From Allomyces macrogynus ATCC 38327 (lineage: Eukaryota > Blastocladiomycota > Blastocladiomycetes > Blastocladiales > Blastocladiaceae): DNA of 64,000 nt. Shown here piece after piece: positions 11,367 through 21,259 of the stretch (position 1 is the first letter of the stretch; the number at the start of each line of letters is the position of its first letter). Where the stretch lies: NCBI GenBank assembly GCA_000151295.1, contig GG745332.1, forward strand, positions 766,359 through 830,358. Reading direction: 5' to 3'. The position numbers and the translations under genes were made by a program. The notes under the pieces were generated by a model. The model was not told the DNA's origin, ran no database searches, and saw only the letters and a program-made list of their open reading frames with translations.

Positions 11367-13004
11367 ATGGCGCCTTCTTCTCTCTTCTCTTCTGTGCCTG
11401 GCCGCAGCCATTGCCGCAGCACTCCTAGCGTTGCTCATCCCGATGGCTTACGCGATGTTGCTCCTGTCTCCTCGCATGGCCTTTCCTGGATGCAGTCTCC
11501 GCCCATGTCGCTCGACATCACTGCGAGGACCGTGACGTCCCCTCTCTCCAACACAACCAACTCTGCCCCGTCGCCTGCGCGACTGGACACGCGCACCGCG
11601 TCGCCGTCGCCGTGGCCCGTGACCGCGCCCGTGACCGCGCCCTGGCCCGCCGCCCACGGATCGGAGCCCCAAGCTGCGGACGCCGAGGCCGACGAGCACC
11701 CTCTCTCCGACGAGTATGACGACGACGAAGACGACCTGCCCTCGTCGCTGTTCGGCTGCCCGTGGAGCGCCCAAGATGACGACGATGCCGACCTCGAAGA
11801 AGGCGAGATTCGCCACAGGCAAGGCGCGGATCCCGTCGTGACCTCGTCGTCGATGGCCCACCCGTTGCGCGCCGTCTCGACGGGCGCCGAGCACGACGCC
11901 GACACCAATGACAACGATGCCGACGTCGAGGCACAGGCCGCGGCCCTGTGGGGTCGGCTTGCAGACCTGTTCGACCTCCAGCAGCAGCAGCAGGAGCAGC
12001 CGATGACCGCGCTGCACGACGACCTTGGTGCGTTCGCCGACGCCGACGATTTGCTCAACTTTTTGCCGGCGTCGCCCACGTCACCGCCCCTGGCCCCGAA
12101 CAGCCTCGTCGACCCGCTCTCGGTCGACGGCCCGCCCGTGCTCGATGTGAACGCGCTCTACCAGTACTACCTTGGTCCGGACTTGGCCGCGCAGCTGACG
12201 GTCGACCAGCTCTACGACCGGTACGTGGCGCCGCCCGAATCGGCGTCCACGTCCACCAACCATGACGACGACGAAGTGCCCACGTCGCCGACGCCGTGCG
12301 GCCCGATGCACCACCACGTGCACGATGACGACCTGTCGCACATGGGCTCGACCGCGTCAACGTCGGGCTCGTCGGCTTCCATGACCACGACGACGGTTTT
12401 TGCACCGGCCGAACTCGACTACAATCTCGACCCAGACGCAGACCCAGATGCGCTCTTGCCCGACCGTCTCAACTGGAACTCGACGCTGCTCGTCGACTCG
12501 CCTCTCCCGCGCCGCCGTCCGACAGTCATGCGCGCACGTGCTGCTCCAGGGCCCTTCAAGCCGCGGCTCGTGATGCTGCCGGACGGATGGTCGTTCGGGT
12601 CCGAGCCGCCGACACCCTCGCACGATCTGGCCGCGCAGTACGGTCCGGCCGCGGGTAGCGTTCTGCGATCGCCGTCGCCGCCCGGGTCGGTCCTGCGGTC
12701 GCGCGGTCCCACCGGTGGCGCCCGCCCGCGTACGCACTCGCTCGTGTCGTCGAGCTCACTGTGGCCCGCCGAAGTCGCGTCGACGCTGCCGTCTCCTGAC
12801 TCGGGCGAGCTTCATGCTTCCGGGATCGCATCGAGTCTGGCGAGTCCGCGTGCGGGGATGGCGCCCGTGCAGGGGTGGTGGTCGCCACCCCCACCACGCG
12901 CGACGGCTACTGATGTGCCGGCGCGTGACCGCGACCGGCCGTTTGGGCCTGCGGCGATCCAGCCGCACCAGAGTCCGCGGTCGCCGCTGGCATGGGAATT
13001 TTGA
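11367..13004 (+). CDS. Acidic, Ser/Pro-rich low-complexity protein, unknown family
   Basis: A single open frame (545 aa from the ATG at 11367, context ccccATGgcg); the frame stays open upstream to 11274 without another ATG. There are Asp/Glu clusters (DEYDDDEDDLPSSLFG, DDDDADLEEGEI), a short Gln run, Ser/Thr/Pro-rich segments and a repeated SVLRSxxPxG element near the end. I see no TM segment, signal peptide or known domain. One segment, ALYQYYLGPDLAAQ followed by LTVDQLYDRYV, looks helical. Composition resembles regulatory or transcription-activator proteins, but no function is claimed. The codon bias is strongly GC3, as in neighbouring real genes, which supports it being coding. Confidence 0.6.
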   Translation: MAPSSLFSSVPGRSHCRSTPSVAHPDGLRDVAPVSSHGLSWMQSPPMSLDITARTVTSPLSNTTNSAPSPARLDTRTASPSPWPVTAPVTAPWPAAHGSEPQAADAEADEHPLSDEYDDDEDDLPSSLFGCPWSAQDDDDADLEEGEIRHRQGADPVVTSSSMAHPLRAVSTGAEHDADTNDNDADVEAQAAALWGRLADLFDLQQQQQEQPMTALHDDLGAFADADDLLNFLPASPTSPPLAPNSLVDPLSVDGPPVLDVNALYQYYLGPDLAAQLTVDQLYDRYVAPPESASTSTNHDDDEVPTSPTPCGPMHHHVHDDDLSHMGSTASTSGSSASMTTTTVFAPAELDYNLDPDADPDALLPDRLNWNSTLLVDSPLPRRRPTVMRARAAPGPFKPRLVMLPDGWSFGSEPPTPSHDLAAQYGPAAGSVLRSPSPPGSVLRSRGPTGGARPRTHSLVSSSSLWPAEVASTLPSPDSGELHASGIASSLASPRAGMAPVQGWWSPPPPRATATDVPARDRDRPFGPAAIQPHQSPRSPLAWEF

Positions 13005-13580
13005 TGAGCTGATTTGTTTTTTTCTTTTTATTTTTCGTTGTTTGTTGGGTTTGGAATTCGAGTTGGAAGTGTCGTGTCAATACCCGTTGATTGAGACTGC
13101 CCTTCGTCACTGCCTTCTGTCGTTGCTGTTTCGCGGCGTTTTTGGTTTCGAGAGCGTCAGGAGCCAGGACACAGGAATCTCTGGAGCCGAAGGCTGAAGC
13201 CCGCCAGCGGAAGAGCAAGGCGAACGCTGAATGAACAATCCAGTGCGGTCAGTCAGTGCGGTTGGCCATCTTATTTTTGCCTTGGCGAGATGATGGACAG
13301 TGAGCCGATCCTGGATATTACATTGTGCACCTTTTGTAATCCCTTCGCGGATGCCAGTTCCAAAATATGTCCGGGTCCCTGGCCCCACACAGCCAGCCTT
13401 GCGGCACCAGCCAGCAGGGGCAGTGAACGTGGTGTGAGACAGCCGAAAAGACAGCGAAAAAATGGCTGCTGCGCCACACCGCCACTGCTGAGTGCTTGCC
13501 GTCCACTCCGTCCTCCAGTCTTGAGAGCCTGCAACTGCGCCAGTCCAAGCCAGCTGGCCGCTGCCGCGTCCACACCCACC
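13005..13580. other. Intergenic, acidic protein to FEX
   Basis: Nothing recognised apart from a T-rich stretch after 13015, likely the 3' UTR of the acidic protein gene. A minus-strand frame (13271-14224) is the antisense shadow of FEX. Confidence 0.5.
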
Positions 13581-15185
13581 ATGCCCGCCGTATCAAGCCT
13601 TGCGCAATCCATCCGCCCTTCGGTCGCTTCGCACCCATCCATGGCCTCGTCCTCGTCATCGCGGTCGCTCACCGACCCGGGCAGCCCCAACCAAGGCCCG
13701 CCGTTACTTATGCGCGTCGCCACGCACGCATCCTCGTCAAGTGCACGTGTGCCGGCTAGTATTGCGCCACGGAGTACCGTCGCCGAATCGGCGGCCGCAC
13801 GCAGCGCAACTGCCGTCTCGACGCGGTCGGCGCCGTGGATGGCGCCGCTCACGGCGCTCCCGCCGAAAGTGCCCACGCCAACACCGTGCAGCTGCGCGCC
13901 CGGGAATTGCTGGTGCGGGCAGCAGCAACAGCAGGTCCATGCAGGGCACACAGCGCTGCCAACATCGCCAACGCTTTCGGCAAGTTCCATCGCGACCACG
14001 GTCCCGGACCCGATCCCGGCGCGCCCGGTCCCGATCGTTGCCGGGATTGCGGCCATGGCGATTGCTGGCGCGATCATTCGCATTGCCATCAGCGGCTGGC
14101 CTGCCGCAGGGCCACCAACGGTCGAGATCCCGACCGGCGAGGCGATTTCGTTTGCGACGTTGCGCGCGTTGCTTGGGCCGCAAATCGTCGGGTGCCTGAT
14201 CATGGGCTGGGTCACGCGCGGCAAGGCCTACATGACCATGGTGTATTACCCGCTGTATGTGAGTCTGGCCACGGGATTGTGCGGGTCGATTACGAGTTTC
14301 TCGACGGTCATGGCGCTCGCAGTCGGGCCGCTCGTCGGGCCTGCGGGGTACGATTGGGGAGGGAATGTGCGTTCCAGCTGCTGTTTGTGTCTCGCTCGTG
14401 AAGGTGAAGAATGCATGCCTCTGACACGAAGGAAATCGCTTCACCATCCAGGTCCTCGCCTCGTTCTTCCTCTTATTCACCGCCATCTCTTCATCTATTG
14501 GCGCATTCCACCTCGGCGCGCTTGCAGGCACTCGCGTCCCGCTGCTCTCCTTCCCGCAACCGCACCCGGATCTGGCGGCCCCCACGACCGCCGTGGCCGC
14601 CACACGATGGACCGCGCGCTTATCTGCGCGCGACCAGCTCGTGACCACGATCGGATTCGTTTTGTGGGCACTGGCCGCGACCGCGGCCGCCGTCACGCAC
14701 CGTGCCTACGGTAAATGGGCACCGTCGGCACAGACGTATTTGGCACTCGCCGTGAGTCCCGTCGGTGCGCTCGCGCGGTATTACCTCGCGCAAACGGTGC
14801 CGAGGCCGCCGATGGGAACATTGGTCGCGAATTGGACGGCGGTGGTGGCGCTGGGTGGGTTGGCGGTGGGGGTGCGTGTGGATCCGAACATCGGGTGGGT
14901 GATGGCGCCAATGACGTTGGGCGTATGCGGTACGTTTGGTTTTTTTTTTTTTTTTTTGCTTGTTTGTTTGGCGGTGGGCAGGCGGTCCAAGGCGGGGCGA
15001 TGTGATACTGACTTGATCGATACGCTGCGTAGGATGTCTCTCCACCGTGTCGACGTTTGTCAACGAGCTCGTGACGCTGCCCATGGGCCGCCGCCGCGAC
15101 GTACTTGCTCGTTTCGGTCGTGCCGTCAATTGTCGCGCTTGTGCTTATGATCGGGTTGCCGAATTACCTGCACATGCCGAGCTGA
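13581..15185 (+). CDS. FEX1: FEX-type two-domain fluoride exporter (frame break in last exon)
   Basis: Exons are 13581-14366, 14452-14929 and 15033-15185. A Ser-rich N-terminal extension of ~150 residues is followed by two CrcB-like halves. The first half contains GPQIVGCLIMGW and GLCGSITSFSTV; the second contains SPVGALARYYLAQ, GTLVANW and GCLSTVSTFVNEL. These are the hallmark motifs of the eukaryotic FEX duplication, with the Gly-Cys-Gly and Thr/Ser-Phe residues of the pore. It should export F- across the plasma membrane. In the last exon the frame breaks: reading up to 15083 gives ..NELVTLP, while the frame from 15084 gives ATYLLVSVVPSIVALV and stops at 15185, the expected last TM helix. 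One extra base near 15083 explains it. Intron 2 contains a T18 run. Family call is sure; the frameshift may be assembly error. Confidence 0.85.
14940..14957. repeat. Poly-T run in FEX intron 2
   Basis: Eighteen T residues within the intron 14930-15032. Confidence 0.9.
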
Positions 15186-15229
15186 GCGAGCACAACGTGA
15201 TTTTCTTTTCGCTTTTTGTTCTTTTTGTA

Positions 15230-15231
15230 CC

Positions 15232-15262
<31 letters not shown>

Positions 15263-15263
15263 A
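15230..15263. repeat. C19 run followed by (AC)n
   Basis: Nineteen C residues and then AC dinucleotide repeats just 3' of FEX, in the probable 3' UTR. Confidence 0.9.
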
Positions 15264-15718
15264 TGACACTTGCTTGTAGATATGCGCCACGCGGCCGATG
15301 TTGTTGTTCTCCAGCACCTCTCCACTCCCGCACCCGTTTTGTAAGTTTGATTGATACATGGTGCTGGTAATGCATTTCGATTCCCACAGCGAACAACCTG
15401 GACTTGGTATCCGGCCATGCGTGTACTGCTCGCAAATGCCACCCATCCCATGCGGTGCATACTGTCTCTGGCCATGACACTGATTTATGAGCGGATGGAG
15501 AACGCTGACTCTTGATACTTCCTACTTTTATGCTCCTTGCTCTGGTCGCCTGGTTTCTGTTCTAAACGACTCAATAACGAAAAGTGAAATGATCCTTCTC
15601 CCGGTTGGTGCGACCTCTGGTCAAGTGTTCAACCATTTCCCGCAAGTTTTTCTCTCGGTCTGGACATTTGTGACCGCGACCGACAGAATTCGCACCTTCA
15701 AACCACGTCGTCCTGCAG

Positions 15719-16239
15719 TTTGCCACGAAGAGAACAACCACCGGATGTAGAACAGAATATGACCGTGCCGCGAAAAGCGAGAGAAGGCACGACCAGCGTG
15801 TCGTTTTGCACCCCGATGCCAGGAGCAGTCAGCCGGGACACGTCAACAGCGCCATCACCAGCTATAACCATGCCCTGGGCCGCGCCGTCGTTTAAAATGG
15901 GTGGAGAAGGCTGGCCTGTTCCGGTGATTGCTTCCTCGGGGTATTGGGGATTCGGTGCAAGTACAGGTAGGTAGCCTGGACTGGAGACTAGACAGGTTTC
16001 TCGATCAGGAGGCCATAACGGGTCGCAATATTGACCAGATCACAACACTGGTCATGCTCATGGTTTGTCAACATCAAGACGCTGCGCGCCGGATGTCCAT
16101 TCTGAACGACAAATGGCCGCGCCATGCATTGTGAGAGGGCATCCTCATGCAGACCCTCATTCGATTGCCGTTTCGACGAAGAAAACTGGCAGACCGTTGG
16201 GACCACACGCTGGGACGGACCACATCCCAGAAAATGCAA
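15719..16239 (-). pseudogene. Possible protein-coding remnant (UGT-like start?)
   Basis: On the minus strand, a frame from 16239 contains SVLMLTNHEHDQ, which recalls the N-terminal strand and turn of fungal UDP-glycosyltransferases. A second open stretch (about 15975-15719) contains AAQGMVIAGDGAVDVS but lies in another frame. I could not join them with plausible splice sites, and no other glycosyltransferase motif is visible. It may be a relic or chance. The rest of 15186-16528 holds nothing I can support. Confidence 0.2.
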
Positions 16240-16528
16240 ACACCGTCAGTGATGAGCAAGGCCGCTTTCAATGGTAACTAATCAACAATGGATTCACCAA
16301 CCAGCACGAGCGTTTGCGCGTGTATTGATTATCTTTCTTGAGAGAATCAGAAAAGTGTATGTACAAGGGTTTGATAGTCAACAAAATTTCACTCACGGAC
16401 GGGTTTGAAGCAAGAAAAAAATCACAAAAAATCGGGACGCGCGCGTCCAACAGATGACACCAGGCCACCCTGCGCGTAACCGGCCCTTCCGTCTAGATCA
16501 AGACAAAAGAACGCAACTCGAAGCGACT

Positions 16529-18587
16529 TCAGTTCAACAGGTCAGCAATCCGGATCCGTGGCAGCGGGATCGACGGTGTCCGGCCATCGCCGACGTGCAA
16601 CGCCGCGTAAATCGGCGGCAGACGCGTCACGCCACCCTCGGCCGCGGGCGCGGCCGCAGCAGGGGCCCCGTGGTAGTGATACTGGTGCGGCGGGAGGACA
16701 CGCGGGGCCGGGGACGGCGGCGTCGGCGCCTGCGGACTGCCGCGCGTCGAGAGCGTGCGCACGCCCGCCATCAGACCCGTCACGGGAGACACGGGTTGCG
16801 GGGGCACAACGGCGTGGTGGAACGCCGGCCCGGCGGGGACGACACAGCACATGTCGCGACACGCGGCGCCGCGCGTCGGTGACGGCCATGTCGCGTGCGG
16901 CTGCGGCGGATGAGAGTGCGGAAGTGGTGGCGGTGCCACCGCAACGGGCGCCGGTGCCGGTGGCGGGACTGGCGCGGCTTGCACCATGCGCTCCGAGTGC
17001 CACGCGCGCTCCTGGTCGGACAACACCAGGTCCATGATTTGCGGGTCCGCCGCTTCGCTCTCGACAACGCGCACGTGGCGGCCCCCAGTGGCGCACTACG
17101 TTGAGTGACGCGGCCAGGACCGCGAGTTCGTGGTCGTGGTGGCCCTCGTGCGCGGCGACCGACAGGACTGCCTCCTCGGCCGACGCATAGTGTGCCGGCA
17201 GCGTGAGCTTGCACACGAGGCACGAGACCTGCACGGCGCCCGTCGCCAGCGTGCGCAACCGGTACTGCGGGTTGAACAGCAGACCCTCGTAGGCCGTGAT
17301 GCTGATGTTGCCCGAGTACCGTGCGAGGTTGGGTGGCGGCGCATAGGCTGGCGGACGAGCCGTCGATGCTGTCGGGTCGCGGTCGGCCGAAGAGCACGCG
17401 GTTGCGTGCAGGTACATGGCGACGATGCTGATCGAGTGCTGCATGGTCTGCTCGTGCGTGCGAATCGTGTACTGCGCGCTATTTGAGAGAAAGAGGGCAG
17501 TTGATCAGTTTTCGTATCAGAATGGGAAAAGAGTGCGGAAGTGGACGCACCAGGGCGACCCGCGCGGCCGGCGCGAAAGCGGCATCGTCTTTTGACATGC
17601 GTGGCACGTCACTGTTTTCGCAGCAACGTGGTGCGTGTACATAACCTGTGCTGGCGGCACGGTCTCGGCCACGGGTTGCGTGATCGGTGCCGGGGACGAA
17701 TCCACGCAGCACGGCGGGACTCCTGCAGACGCGGCGATCAAGAGCGATGACGGGCCCCCTCTCACCTAGTCAAGAAAGAGTCTATGGTAGACGATTATAA
17801 CAGAATTCTCCTGAGGGCAGGTACGACGCTGCGTGCGCCGGATGGCGCCGGCAACGTGGGCCAGCTGGATGCCGGACCCGGAGCAAGCGGTGCAGTCGTT
17901 GGTGCGAACACGGAAGCCGACGAGTACGGCTCGGCGTGCCGTGGCGTCGTCGCGTCCCAGCTCGACCGTTGCAGTTCGCGCGCGCGCGACGACAGCGGAT
18001 CGGCAGCGCCAGTAGCTGACGTGGCTGAAAGGCACCGTTGTCGACGCGCAGGGCGCGCGTACGGGCTCGCCGAGTCGCGCGTCGCGGGGCCGGACGTGCG
18101 CGGGCTCCACAGCGGACGCGGCGATTGCGGGTAAGGGGGCGACGTGGACGGAGCGGGCATGGATGCGGGTACGAGAGCGGGAGCGGCATTGTGGTGGTGC
18201 GCGGCAGAAGACGAGGACGGGCACGCGGGCGATCCGCACGCGCACGGCAATGGGGCAGCAGCTCCAGCAGCCGACCACTGCGGCTGCAGACTCGCCGTCG
18301 GTGCAATGTGCAGCGGCGGGGGGACGGGTCCGTGCCGCATGGTTGCGATCGTGGGGTGGATAGGGCGCGTCGGGCGGATCCGTGACTCGCAGCGAGTCTT
18401 GCGCGCGTGCCGAATAGGTGGGTGGTGGGGGACGGGGGACGGGAGGCGCGATCAGGGCACTAGACCGAGGCTGGTGCCGCCAAGAAGACAGGTCGGGTGA
18501 GCATTTTGGCCTCGCTGGCGATGCACAACGGCTGGTTGGTCCAAACGCCAAAACGTCGAGCGCGGCCTCGGCGGCTTGCGTGTGCAT
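16529..18587 (-). CDS. Cysteine-pair protein of unknown family
   Basis: Proposed exons on the minus strand: 18587-17825, 17722-17551, 17478-17100 and 17059-16529 (614 aa, phases agree). The first part is Pro/Ala/Arg-rich. A structured segment with good codon use then reads RAVLVGFRVRTNDCTACSGS. It is followed by TVTCHACQKTMPLS, then AQYTIRTHEQTM, then VSCLVCKLTLPAHYASAEEA and HEGHHDHELAVLAASL. Three CxxC pairs, spaced about 60-120 residues apart, the last followed by a His cluster, suggest a zinc- or metal-binding fold, but I recognise no family. The C-terminus is Pro-rich. The last intron would be only 40 nt (17060-17099) and is the weakest junction; a single-base frame break there is the alternative. 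The start codon is uncertain because the frame stays open to 18728. Confidence 0.45.
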
Positions 18588-18728
18588 GGCCTCGCGCCAC
18601 CATCGTACGCCGTCGATGCCGCCGAAAAACCGAAACAAACCAGCAAAATAAAACCGAAACGTCGCAGCTCGCAGAGCATGCAGGACAAGAATCTTACCAA
18701 TCGCAACCAACGTGGATGACGGAATCAA

Positions 18729-21259
18729 CGTCGAAACAGGCCCCGTTGGTACCGTTGTTGCGCGCGGAAGCGACAGTCGTTTCGGGCTCGAGTTGTGCGC
18801 GGCTGCAGAGTATCAATCGTGTGCGCAATCCCGGGACGAGCTTGCGGAATGAACCAGAAAATGACGCGAGCGGCAGGGTGAAGACGTGTCGGGTCCTCGA
18901 GACGAGGGGACTTGACCAGCAAGACCAGCGCACCGCGCGGCGGTCTGGGTACGGGGGCGCCCAGACTATTTGAAGGCCTTGGTGACGGTTCGGGACAAAA
19001 GACGTCGCACAAAGGGTGGCGACGACAAGCACACGTCTGAGCGCCCGGGGCGCAGCGAGAGCGCGCCGAGGCGTTGCGCAAGCGCGAGGTTGGCCAACCA
19101 AGGAATTGGGCGTGGTGAGCACGTTACGCGCAGGTACGCGCACGGTGCGCGCGACAAGAGAGCCGGGATGGTCAGGCGGCACAAGAGCAGTCTGGTTGTG
19201 GCGAACGCGGTCAGCAGGCCTCATGACTTGACGGTTCAAGCACGCACGCATGCCGCCTCTCTCCTCTTCTCGAGTGCAATGCCATGTTGGCTGCAACGGG
19301 GGTAACCGCGGCCACGGCGCGCGCCATGGCACAGGAAGCACGTACCCGCTCTGTGGGGCACCTTGGAACCGCAGGATAAATGGAACGCGCGTCGTTGAAT
19401 GATAATGGCACGGCTGCCGATAAGCGATGAGGGGCGAGCGTGTGCGACGTGGGGCCGCGAGGTCGAAAAGAGACAGGCGAGCAATGGATGGTTGCAACGG
19501 GGCGGCTGCGACAGTTTCAACCAAGAGTAGCACCAGGACGAGGTCGTGGGCGCGTGCCGGCTATATACCAGTTCGTTCCGCCCCTGGCTCAACGGTCGCG
19601 AAAGGGTCGACCGCCACAGCTTGCAAGTACCCCCCTCGATGGTGGCATAAACATGCGGCGGAACCACCATTGTGACGATGCTCGAAGGCGCACGCCGACG
19701 CATAGCATCGCGAGACGCGTCGCGAGGGCCCACCGTGCACGGACCGTGTCCGTCCGCCACCCGCAGCGATTGTGCCTCGTCCCCCCACTGCGCAAGAGCT
19801 TCGTAGGTTGACTCTTCGCCCGACCCGGACCATGCCGAACGTTGCCGTGCGTGTGCGCGCGTCGCTTCGGGAGGGCAACGACTACGTTTCGCTGCGCGAT
19901 TCGAGATGCATCTTCTCATCCCACGAGAAAAAAGTGCTCACGCGAGCAGAAAAATGTCGTTGCGCCATCGACCTGCATAACCCATGCGCTTTTGTGCGTC
20001 GTTCTTGTGCAACATTGGGCGTTTTCTTCACGCTCAAATGACTGACTGCGACCATTGACGCCAATGAAATCGGCTCGTCGTCGCCCATTGACACGGTTGA
20101 TTGGCGGCGCGATGATGCCACGACAAACCTCTCTCGTACAACAAAACCCCTGGCGCTGCTGCCATATCGTTTTTCCGTCGACAGCGTGCACGACGCCTAC
20201 AAACGCCACAGCCTCCTGCGTCGGCGCAAGCTGTTTCAACCCGCTTTGACGCTCAGTCTTATGACCACGCCGGAGGCGGTGGCGGTGTTCGTTTCCGGGC
20301 GTACGTGGCGCCAACCAGCGCGTCCGGCCCTCGGCGCGGTTACCTTCGGGCGTCAATGTCAGAGGCGCGTATGATGGTGCTCCTCTGCTTGTTCGCTAGC
20401 GCTTTGGCCTGGGTCCTCTCGCGCGCAACCAGCTCGGGTTGGTCATGTGGGGGTGGGCCTTGCGCTGCCTGGTATGGCGGCGCACCATTGAGCGGGCAGC
20501 CAGCTGAATGATACTGAAATGGGCGTGTGCCGTGTGCAAGGCCGGGCTCGGAAAACTGAACATTGGATCATGAACGTTGTTTGCTGGGGTGAAGAAGGTG
20601 GCCACGACGTTTTTGTGGGTGAGCGTGCGAAAACATCAGTGTGTTCATCAATGAACGATCAACGCGTCTAGGAGCGGCGCAGCATGCTGCTCGCACCGCC
20701 TCGTGGTGGGATGGGAACCGTGAAAACCAAGAGTCGCCGCGCTTCGTGCACCAAAACCACGCCGTCTGACAAGCCGTCCGGTGATTGTGAACGCGAACCC
20801 GGTGGTGGTGGTGGTGCTGTGGACAGGTGAGGAACGCGTCAGCGGTCGTCAACCCACGACCGCAGCGGCTCGGCACCTCATCGACGTGCGCGCGCTCTTC
20901 GTTGCTCGCTGCGGCCGGTGGTGTCAACGCGAACTGCGTGCAAATGAACCTGACCTGCACGATGACCTGCACGCTCTCGAGCGTTTGTTCATCGCGGCAA
21001 CGCGGTGTTCCGCAGAAATTGAGTCGTACATTAGGATGCCCCGCATCACATCCACCCACGCCCTCCCATCTCATCGCGGCAAGTCCATTACGCTACCATA
21101 CCCAGTCACGCCCCGGATGGATGGTCATGGGAAGGAGAAGAGAAAAGGTCAGACGACCAATTCCCGGTGACCAATTCCCGGTGACGCGTCCCACCCGCTG
21201 ACCATTCCGCACCAGAGCCATTGCGCGTCGCACCAATCCCTGCGCTTCCGCCCCCCGCA
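18729..21259. other. 2.5 kb without a confident gene
   Basis: Both strands carry medium-length open frames (for example minus 18694-19533 and 19236-19919, minus 19916-20356, plus 20305-20511), but none shows a recognisable domain or consistent splice pattern. A multi-exon gene of an unknown family cannot be ruled out. No RNA gene or mobile element was recognised. Confidence 0.4.

Noticed and set aside
14593..15150. Reading straight through FEX intron 2
   Set aside because: The frame is open across the T18 run, but the GTACG donor and TAG acceptor give GCLSTVSTF, a conserved FEX motif, in frame.
15230..15263. Functional regulatory element (C19 and AC repeat)
   Set aside because: Simple repeat in a likely 3' UTR with no further support for function.
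15230..16528. A second full UDP-glycosyltransferase gene
   Set aside because: Only one suggestive motif is present; no PSPG-like region and no splice model that joins the pieces.
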